From an uncultured Verrucomicrobiota bacterium (GTDB lineage Bacteria > Verrucomicrobiota > Verrucomicrobiia > Limisphaerales > UBA9464): a stretch of 64,000 nt of DNA. How positions within the stretch are numbered: position 1 is the first letter of the stretch; each line of letters begins with the position of its first letter. Position numbers and translations under genes: made by a program. The notes beneath the pieces were generated by a model. The model did not search any database and was not told the origin of the DNA. It saw only the letters and a program-made list of their open reading frames with translations. Of the stretch, positions 10,783 through 16,178 are shown one piece after another. The DNA is taken from NCBI GenBank assembly GCA_903922605.1, contig CAIXUG010000030.1, forward strand, positions 1 through 64,000, in the 5' to 3' direction.

Positions 10783-11598
10783 TCATTGTGTACCGGTCCT
10801 AGCCAATAATGATTGTTTCGCTTCTTTTCCCACTTCGCGATCCGAATCGTTCACCAAATGTTCGAGCGCTTCTTTGGAGGAATTCCTGTTCATTGCGACA
10901 CGGAATCTAACGTCTCTGTTGGTCGATTGTGAAAGTATTTCCAGCAGCTCCGCCGAAGCTGTCCGATTCATGGCAAGGGCGACATGGGTGGAGGGAATGG
11001 TTAAAAATCGAGCGACCAGCCTTGGCGCACAGTTAGGATAAAAAGCGATGTTTTGTAGAAAGTCTGAACTGTCGTCCAGATGATCCGCTATATATTCGCC
11101 GACTTCCGGCTTGGAAAGGGAGACAAGCTGCGCTACGGCACTGACTGTACCATCGTTAGGCCCTCGCTTTGTCCCACTCCTTTCTTGCGCGATGAATTGG
11201 TCAACGAACGTCTTCACATCCTTGAGTTCTGTCGGAGGCTCGGGTGCGGGAGGCGGAAGCTGTGCACGTGACCGTGCTGCTACCCACAGCGAAGCAACAA
11301 CCAGGATGCAGACAACAAAGACGAAGCCGCTGACCGTTATCACCTCTGGCCGGGTGTGCGGGTCCTGACCGCTTTTTAGTTGGTGACGCCTGAACCATAG
11401 AAAAATGCCGAGGTTCACCGGAAACCAGATGAGGCAAAAAACGAAGCCTGAGCCGAAAATCAGCGCGGGCAGCACCAGCTTTGCCATACCGTAACTGCCT
11501 TCGCCCGCTGGCATTATGGATGCCAGCCAGATAATGATGGTGAGGATGGCCAAAGCCGCGCAGGCAAAAAATGAGATCCGGTAGCGCATCGGGTTCAT
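10783..11598 (-). CDS. Membrane protein with C-terminal LRV/HEAT-like repeats
   Basis: I do not recognise this 271-residue protein as a named family. Three hydrophobic segments occupy about residues 7-27, 38-65 and 85-110. A soluble part follows with repeats such as LAMNRTASAELLEILSQ and RVAMNRNSSKEALEHLV, which resemble leucine-rich variant or HEAT-type helical repeats used for protein binding. The start chosen (ATG at 11598) overlaps the stop of the upstream GNAT gene by four bases, implying coupling within the hldA operon. Its job there is unknown. Confidence 0.7.
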   Translation of the reverse strand: MNPMRYRISFFACAALAILTIIIWLASIMPAGEGSYGMAKLVLPALIFGSGFVFCLIWFPVNLGIFLWFRRHQLKSGQDPHTRPEVITVSGFVFVVCILVVASLWVAARSRAQLPPPAPEPPTELKDVKTFVDQFIAQERSGTKRGPNDGTVSAVAQLVSLSKPEVGEYIADHLDDSSDFLQNIAFYPNCAPRLVARFLTIPSTHVALAMNRTASAELLEILSQSTNRDVRFRVAMNRNSSKEALEHLVNDSDREVGKEAKQSLLARTGTQ

Positions 11599-12041
11599 CT
11601 TTTCGCACTGACACCAGGCAAGGATTTGCGCCACACGTTTTGGACCTTCGCCGCGCGAAAACCGAGGGCTTCGTAAAAGCGGTTCCCCTCCACCCGCTCC
11701 GTGCGGCACCGAACCGTGAGCAGCATCGCCCCACGCGCTTGCGCCCAAGATTCGGCAGCGGCAACCAGATGGCGTCCCGCTCCCAAACGGCGGGTGGACG
11801 ATGCCACAACCAACCCGCCGATCTCGGCCGTCAGATCCGATTCGAGCAACGGCCGCAGGAAGACATGCAGCCAGCCCACCACTCCGGTTTCGGCTTCCGC
11901 CACGAACACCGTGTTTTCCGGCGTGGCCAGAATGCGTTCGAACCGGATGCGGAAGGCAGCGCGATCCGCCGGGTAGCCAAGTTCGGCGGTCAGCGCCGCG
12001 AGCGCATCCTCATCACTCAGCGTGGCGGGACGGATATGCAT
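11595..12041 (-). CDS. GNAT family N-acetyltransferase
   Basis: This 148-residue protein has the GNAT fold order: an N-terminal IRPATLSDEDALAAL segment, central strands (VFVAEAETGVVGWLHVF), the acetyl-CoA pyrophosphate loop RRLGAGRHLVAAAESWA and a final GNRFYEALGFRA helix-strand. The acceptor is unknown. It is the third gene of the hldA-gmhB unit, starting next to the gmhB stop and overlapping the next gene by ATGA, so modification of a sugar or protein of the LPS pathway is possible but not shown. Confidence 0.9.
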   Translation of the reverse strand: MHIRPATLSDEDALAALTAELGYPADRAAFRIRFERILATPENTVFVAEAETGVVGWLHVFLRPLLESDLTAEIGGLVVASSTRRLGAGRHLVAAAESWAQARGAMLLTVRCRTERVEGNRFYEALGFRAAKVQNVWRKSLPGVSAKR

Positions 12042-12586
12042 TACCCCTGGGCCAAAATCCAGTCCGCCGCCGCCACGAGATCGTCCACGATGCCCGCGCC
12101 GGCCAGCTTCGCGGCCTCCTTGCGCTCAGTCTCCCCGCCGTAGCCGGTGCGGACGAGCAGGCTGGCGGCGCAACCGGCATTCCGTCCGGTCTCCACGTCG
12201 ATCAGCTTGTCGCCGATCATGTAGCTGCGGGTCAGATCCACGCCAAACTCATCGCGCGCCTCGAAAAGCGACTGGGGCGAGGGCTTGCGGTTGCGGCTCG
12301 GCTGTTCCGGTGCCTCGGGCGAAAAATAGATCCGGACAAACTGGATTCCGTGGGCGGCCAGCTCGGCGTTCATCCGTGCATTGACCGCGTGCATGTCCGC
12401 CTCGGTGTAGTAACCGCGTCCAATGCCGGACTGATTGGTGACGATAAAGAGCAGGAAGCCCGCGTCGGACAGCCGCCGCAACGCCGGCCCGATCCCGGGG
12501 AACAGCTCCAGCTTGGCGGGATCGCACAGATAGTGGCGGTCCACATTGATGGTGCCGTCGCGGTCAAGGAAAACGGCGCGCTTCAC
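12041..12586 (-). CDS. gmhB: HAD-IIIA phosphatase, D-glycero-D-manno-heptose-1,7-bisphosphate phosphatase-like
   Basis: This 181-residue HAD phosphatase shows motif I FLDRDGTIN, motif II VTNQSGIGRG and the motif III/IV region with K near KPSPQSL and GDKLIDVETGRNAG. Next to the heptose kinase gene it most likely removes the C7 phosphate of heptose 1,7-bisphosphate in LPS-core heptose synthesis. Classical GmhB has a Cys/His zinc loop before the KP motif. Here that segment (SPEAPEQPSRNRKPSP) has no Cys or His, so it is a zinc-less variant or a related histidinol-type phosphatase. The gene overlaps hldA by four bases. Confidence 0.87.
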   Translation of the reverse strand: MKRAVFLDRDGTINVDRHYLCDPAKLELFPGIGPALRRLSDAGFLLFIVTNQSGIGRGYYTEADMHAVNARMNAELAAHGIQFVRIYFSPEAPEQPSRNRKPSPQSLFEARDEFGVDLTRSYMIGDKLIDVETGRNAGCAASLLVRTGYGGETERKEAAKLAGAGIVDDLVAAADWILAQG

Positions 12587-13596
12587 CGATGGCCTCCGAA
12601 GCTCGCGAGCAGTTCCTCGGGCGAAACCGTGGCGGTGCCAACCTTGCCAACGACGACTCCGGCGGCGTGGTTCGAAAAAATGGCCGCCTCGATTGGTGAC
12701 GCCCCCGCCGCGATGGCCAGCGTAAAGGTCGCGATCACCGTGTCTCCGGCGCCGGACACGTCGAAAACCTCCTGTGCCACTGTCGGGATGTGGAAGGGCT
12801 TGGCCCCGCGCTGGCAGAGCAGCAGGCCCAGTTCACCCAGCGTGATAAGCAGCAGCGCCGGCGCCAGCTCGGCGAGCAGCTTCTCGGCAACCTTCATCAG
12901 TTGGACGTCGGCAAAGGGATCGGGATTGCGGGTCGAGTCGGACAGCCCGGCCAGCTCGAAAGCTTCCTTGCGGTTGGGCGTGATCAATGAGAGGTCCCGC
13001 AGATCGAGCTTATGAACGGGCTTGGGGTCTAGGCTCAGCCACTTCCCCTGCGTCCGGCAGCGTTCCTTGAGCGCATCGAGCAAGGCCTGTGTGACGACGC
13101 CCTTGCCATAGTCGCCCACGCTCACGGCATCGGCCTGCGGCAGGAGCGCATCGATGCGGCGTAGGAGCGCGGCGGTTGCCCGCGCATCCAGCTCGCCCCG
13201 GGTCTCACGATCCACGCGCACCACCTGCTGCTGATGGGCGACGATGCGGGTCTTCGTGGCGGTGAAATAGGCAGGCACGGCCAGCAGGCCACAGCAGCCC
13301 ACCTGCTGCGCCTCGAGCAGCTTGCTGAGATGCCCCGCATTGGAGTCCTTGCCGACGGCGCCAAAAAGCTCCGCCTGACCACCGAGCGAGGTGAGGTTGC
13401 GGGCGACATTGGCCGCGCCACCGGGCATGAAACTCTCGCGCTCGAACTCGACCACGGGCACCGGCGCCTCAGGCGAGATGCGGGTGACCCGACCCCAGAT
13501 GAACTGGTCCAGCATCACGTCACCCACGACGAGGGTGCGTGTCTTGGGCGCGGCCTGGAGCAATTCCCGCACCCGTTTCAAACTGAGCGAACTCAT
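12583..13596 (-). CDS. hldA: D-glycero-beta-D-manno-heptose-7-phosphate kinase (HldA / HldE N-domain type)
   Basis: This PfkB-family kinase (337 residues) phosphorylates C1 of heptose 7-phosphate for LPS heptose synthesis. Family features are the N-terminal VVGDVMLDQFIWG, RISPEAPVPV, the glycine-rich GGAANVARNL and the PfkB signature DVSGAGDTVIATF with catalytic Asp. RfaE-type enzymes share RISPEAPVPVV closely. The cytidylyltransferase domain found in bifunctional HldE is absent, so a separate hldC would be needed elsewhere. It is the first gene of a four-gene minus-strand operon. Confidence 0.93.
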   Translation of the reverse strand: MSSLSLKRVRELLQAAPKTRTLVVGDVMLDQFIWGRVTRISPEAPVPVVEFERESFMPGGAANVARNLTSLGGQAELFGAVGKDSNAGHLSKLLEAQQVGCCGLLAVPAYFTATKTRIVAHQQQVVRVDRETRGELDARATAALLRRIDALLPQADAVSVGDYGKGVVTQALLDALKERCRTQGKWLSLDPKPVHKLDLRDLSLITPNRKEAFELAGLSDSTRNPDPFADVQLMKVAEKLLAELAPALLLITLGELGLLLCQRGAKPFHIPTVAQEVFDVSGAGDTVIATFTLAIAAGASPIEAAIFSNHAAGVVVGKVGTATVSPEELLASFGGHR

Positions 13597-13714
13597 GCGC
13601 CGCGAACGCTAACGGTCGGAGGCGCTGGCGGGCGAGTTCAGAAACGCCGATGGCTTATTGTCAGGGGTCGTTGCCTTCGATAAGCCGGGGATAATGCCGT
13701 TGAAATCTCGCTGG

Positions 13715-13734
13715 CACCCCGCTTCAGCGGGGTG
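13715..13734. repeat. REP-like hairpin with TTCA loop
   Basis: A perfect 8-bp stem CACCCCGC / GCGGGGTG encloses the loop TTCA. It lies upstream of hldA and is the first of three hairpins in 300 bases that share this loop while their stems differ. Confidence 0.75.
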
Positions 13735-13754
13735 TGGAAGCGGCCCCGGAGCGC

Positions 13755-13775
13755 AACGGTTTCAACCGTTTTTTT
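13755..13775 (+). terminator. TTCA-loop hairpin with T-run (terminator-like)
   Basis: Stem AACGGT / ACCGTT with a TTCA loop is followed by a run of seven T on the plus strand, giving the form of an intrinsic terminator. No plus-strand gene ends here, so it may instead be one of the REP-like hairpins with constant loop. I keep both readings open. Confidence 0.4.
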
Positions 13776-13798
13776 GGGCGGCGGCAGCCTCCCGGTAA

Positions 13799-13974
13799 GC
13801 CGTTAAAACCCGGATATTGCGTTAGGAACGTTTTGAGCACGATTCCGTGAACAGAATTGTCGGTCTCTAATGCAACGCAATTGGAAATGCATCGTGCAAA
13901 TCACTGCCATTTGCTGACTTGCGCCCCTCGCTTCAAGGTGGCTTTTGCTAACGCAATATCCGAGTTAAAACGGC
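13799..13974. repeat. 176-bp MITE-like element with 27-bp inverted ends
   Basis: The ends (13799-13825 and 13948-13974) are inverted copies matching at 24 of 27 positions, with a perfect 15-bp core CGGATATTGCGTTAG. The interior is A/T-richer than its surroundings and has no convincing ORF. No transposase is present, so a non-autonomous element (MITE) is the best reading. An 11-base piece of the end, CGCAATATCCG, recurs at 37755-37765. I see no clear target-site duplication. Confidence 0.6.
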
Positions 13975-13996
13975 TGGGCCAAATGGGCGCACCGGA

Positions 13997-14016
13997 CGCC
14001 GGGCTGAAGCCCGGCG
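13997..14016. repeat. REP-like hairpin abutting a gene stop
   Basis: Perfect stem CGCCGGGC / GCCCGGCG with TGAA loop (TTCA on the minus strand). It directly abuts the TAG stop (14017-14019) of the small minus-strand gene, which may have been cut short by arrival of this hairpin. Confidence 0.75.
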
Positions 14017-14202
14017 CTAATGGATGCCAAGCTCCCGGCAGAGCCATTGCACGCCGTCAATGGTCCTATCCTCAAGCTGCAGCTCAGGCGACTCAAGGCA
14101 CGTACTCAGCCGCCAACCGACAACATCTTCGAACTGCTCCAAGGTGACGGCGCGAGCACGGCACTGTTCGTGAATGAGGTGCTTCAGCTCGACGGCAGAC
14201 AC
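14017..14202 (-). CDS. Small protein, possible truncated HTH-like paralogue
   Basis: This 61-residue protein starts at GTG three bases after the stop of the HTH gene. Its end, DRTIDGVQWLCRELGI, resembles the end of the HTH neighbour (SPNEVRQFCRVLGI), which suggests a divergent duplicate of the same fold. The chain stops exactly at the edge of a REP-like hairpin, so the C-terminus could be missing. I cannot name a function; the coding call rests on its position and the similarity to its neighbour. Confidence 0.5.
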   Translation of the reverse strand: MSAVELKHLIHEQCRARAVTLEQFEDVVGWRLSTCLESPELQLEDRTIDGVQWLCRELGIH

Positions 14203-14205
14203 AGG

Positions 14206-14436
14206 CTACTCGGTAGTCTCGACCGCAAACAACTCGCTGGGACGGATGCCAAGAACTCGACAGAACTGCCGCACCTCGTTCGGCGAGTAGCACTCCGAAA
14301 GCTCATCATCGCAATTCTCGATGTCCCAGATTGACGGCGACGAAATGCCCAACTGCCGCGCGGCTTGGTCGTGCGAGAGACCGGCGCGCTCACGAAATGC
14401 TCGGAAGCGAGACTCGGGTGAGCGGGTAGCAGGCAT
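14206..14436 (-). CDS. XRE-family helix-turn-helix regulator
   Basis: This 76-residue protein is almost entirely an XRE-type HTH domain: FRAFRERAGLSHDQAARQLG, then SSPSIWDIENCDD as the recognition region and EVRQFCRVLGI as the last helix. I take the ATG at 14436, 25 bases after the ankyrin gene stop. A longer form from 14538 would overlap that gene. It probably represses or tunes its own small operon with the ankyrin and 61-residue genes; the target is unknown. Confidence 0.75.
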   Translation of the reverse strand: MPATRSPESRFRAFRERAGLSHDQAARQLGISSPSIWDIENCDDELSECYSPNEVRQFCRVLGIRPSELFAVETTE

Positions 14437-14461
14437 GACGATGTACGATTGCAAATGGGCG

Positions 14462-15151
14462 TCAGGCCCGATTGCCGGCAAGCACACTTTGTATCCAACT
14501 GCTCCGCGCGCAATCCGAGACGGATTTGCCGTTTCCATCCTTCAACTCCTGACTCACGCCCCGCGCGAGGAACTCCTGGATGATCCGTCGTTGGGCGTCG
14601 CGCGCTTCTTTCGCACCGGAGCCGCCCCGGCCGGTGTCCTGCACCGCAAGGTGAAACGGGGTGGACCCGCTATTGTTGGGCCGCGTCGGATCGCTACCGG
14701 AATCTAGGAGAAAGGCCACCGCGTCGGCACACCGTGTGCGGACCGCGCGGTGCAGGGGCGTGGCACCATTCTTGTCCGGCGCGTTAATGTCGGCTCCCGC
14801 ACCGAGGAGACGGCGAATCGTGCTCACCTGCCTTTTCGCATCCCACACGGGGCCGGTGATGAAGCCATCCGCCGCATAGTGCAGCGGGCCGCTGCGGCGA
14901 TGGTTCGCGGTGGCGTTGGGGTCAGCTCCGGCGGCCAGCAGGAGATCTATAACTTCAATGCGGTAACCAGCGGCGGCCAGGTGCAGCGCCGTATCCCCGA
15001 CGTAAAGCCAGTGAAAGATGGAGCTCCGGTAAAGCTTGGGCTCAGTGACGGTGCGGACCGTCAGCGCGGGAACCGTCGCGAGCAGTGCTTTGACCGTCGC
15101 GCGGTCGTCCTCGACGACTGCCGCAAGGAGATTGTCCAGCGAGGGCTTCAC
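14462..15151 (-). CDS. Ankyrin-repeat protein
   Basis: This 229-residue protein consists of about four ankyrin repeats. Clear examples are GDTALHLAAAGYRIEVIDLL, AGADPNATANHRRSGPLHYA, NGATPLHRAVRTRCADAVAF and GSTPFHLAVQD. Such solenoids bind other proteins. It has no signal peptide and no attached enzymatic domain. It starts 25 bases after the thiG stop, so it may share the thiG transcript, and is followed by the HTH gene. ATG start. Confidence 0.88.
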   Translation of the reverse strand: MKPSLDNLLAAVVEDDRATVKALLATVPALTVRTVTEPKLYRSSIFHWLYVGDTALHLAAAGYRIEVIDLLLAAGADPNATANHRRSGPLHYAADGFITGPVWDAKRQVSTIRRLLGAGADINAPDKNGATPLHRAVRTRCADAVAFLLDSGSDPTRPNNSGSTPFHLAVQDTGRGGSGAKEARDAQRRIIQEFLARGVSQELKDGNGKSVSDCARSSWIQSVLAGNRA

Positions 15152-15176
15152 TGGAGGCGGAGATTAAGGGGACAGT

Positions 15177-15959
15177 TCAGTTCAGGAAAGCGGTCAACGG
15201 GCTCGTCGGACTGGCATGATCCAGTTGCGCCCCCAGCCCCAACTCCCACGCCGTGCGCCCAGCTTCCACGGCCTGCTTAAAGGCGACCGCCATTCGGTTC
15301 GGGTCGCTCGCGACCGCGATGGCGGTGTTCACCAGCACGGCGTCCGCGCCGAGTTCCATGGCCTCGGCCGCGTGGCTGGGCGCGCCGATGCCCGCATCCA
15401 CCACCACCGGCACCGTCGCCTGCTCCAGGATGATCCGGATCTGGTCGCGCGTCTGGATGCCCCGGTGCGAACCGATGGGGGATCCCAGTGGCATCACCGT
15501 GGCGCAACCGGCTTCCTGAAGCCGCTTGGCCAGCACAGGATCGGCATTGATGTAGGGTAGCACCACGAACCCCTCCTTCACGAGCACCTCGGCCGCCTTG
15601 AGCGTCTCGATGGGATCAGGCAGCAGGTAGCGCGGGTCGGGGTGGATCTCCAGCTTCACCCACTTGGGCAAGCCGGCGGCCACCGCGAGGCGGGCAAGGC
15701 GGACGGCCTCCTCCGCATTCATCGCGCCGCTGGTATTGGGCAGTAGCAGGTATTTCGTCGGGTCGATGAATTCGAGGATGTTGGCGAAGGGATCCTTCTT
15801 CCCGCTCAGGTCGGCACGGCGCAGGGCCACGGTGACCATCTGCGTGCCGCTGGCGGCGAGGGCATCCCGCATGGACTCGGGCGACGGGAATTTCCCCGTG
15901 CCCAGAAACAGGCGGGACGTGAACTCGCGGCCGGCGATGACAAGCGGTCGTGCAGACAT
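15177..15959 (-). CDS. thiG: Thiazole synthase ThiG
   Basis: ThiG condenses 1-deoxyxylulose 5-phosphate, dehydroglycine and the ThiS thiocarboxylate to the thiazole phosphate of thiamine. The TIM-barrel motifs are clear: [26 protein letters not shown] (Schiff-base lysine), [30 protein letters not shown] and [20 protein letters not shown]. The start is the ATG at 15959, giving 260 residues, normal for the family. Neither thiS nor thiO is adjacent, and no TPP riboswitch is visible upstream. Confidence 0.96.
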   Translation of the reverse strand: MSARPLVIAGREFTSRLFLGTGKFPSPESMRDALAASGTQMVTVALRRADLSGKKDPFANILEFIDPTKYLLLPNTSGAMNAEEAVRLARLAVAAGLPKWVKLEIHPDPRYLLPDPIETLKAAEVLVKEGFVVLPYINADPVLAKRLQEAGCATVMPLGSPIGSHRGIQTRDQIRIILEQATVPVVVDAGIGAPSHAAEAMELGADAVLVNTAIAVASDPNRMAVAFKQAVEAGRTAWELGLGAQLDHASPTSPLTAFLN

Positions 15960-16025
15960 GTGGCGGGGATTGAACAGCAAAGGCGCGAAGACGCGAAGCA
16001 GAACAATGGGGCGGTGCCGGCGACC

Positions 16026-16120
16026 GATGAGCCAGTGAGCCAGTGAGTGAGCAGGTGAGAGAAACACCGAGCTTCGCCCTCCCTCCCACTTTCTCACTCA
16101 CTGGCTTACTGGCTCACTTA
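16026..16120. repeat. Tandem-repeat hairpin upstream of thiG
   Basis: Left arm 16026-16059 (units of GAGCCAGT) and right arm 16093-16120 are inverted copies matching at about 24 of 26 aligned bases. The structure lies in the 219-base gap between thiG and the divergent U32 gene, close to both possible promoters. Confidence 0.75.
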
Positions 16121-16178
16121 CCCCACTTCTCTACGTCCCGATTAAACGCGGCGCGTTCCACTTGGTAGTGGCACGTTT

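Noticed and set aside
13857-14147. Plus-strand frame starting inside the 176-bp element
   Set aside because: It crosses an inverted-repeat element, a REP-like hairpin and the opposite strand of the small HTH-linked gene.
15960-16178. TPP riboswitch upstream of thiG
   Set aside because: The expected conserved CUGAGA and ACCUGAUC-type blocks are not seen; a tandem-repeat hairpin occupies the region.
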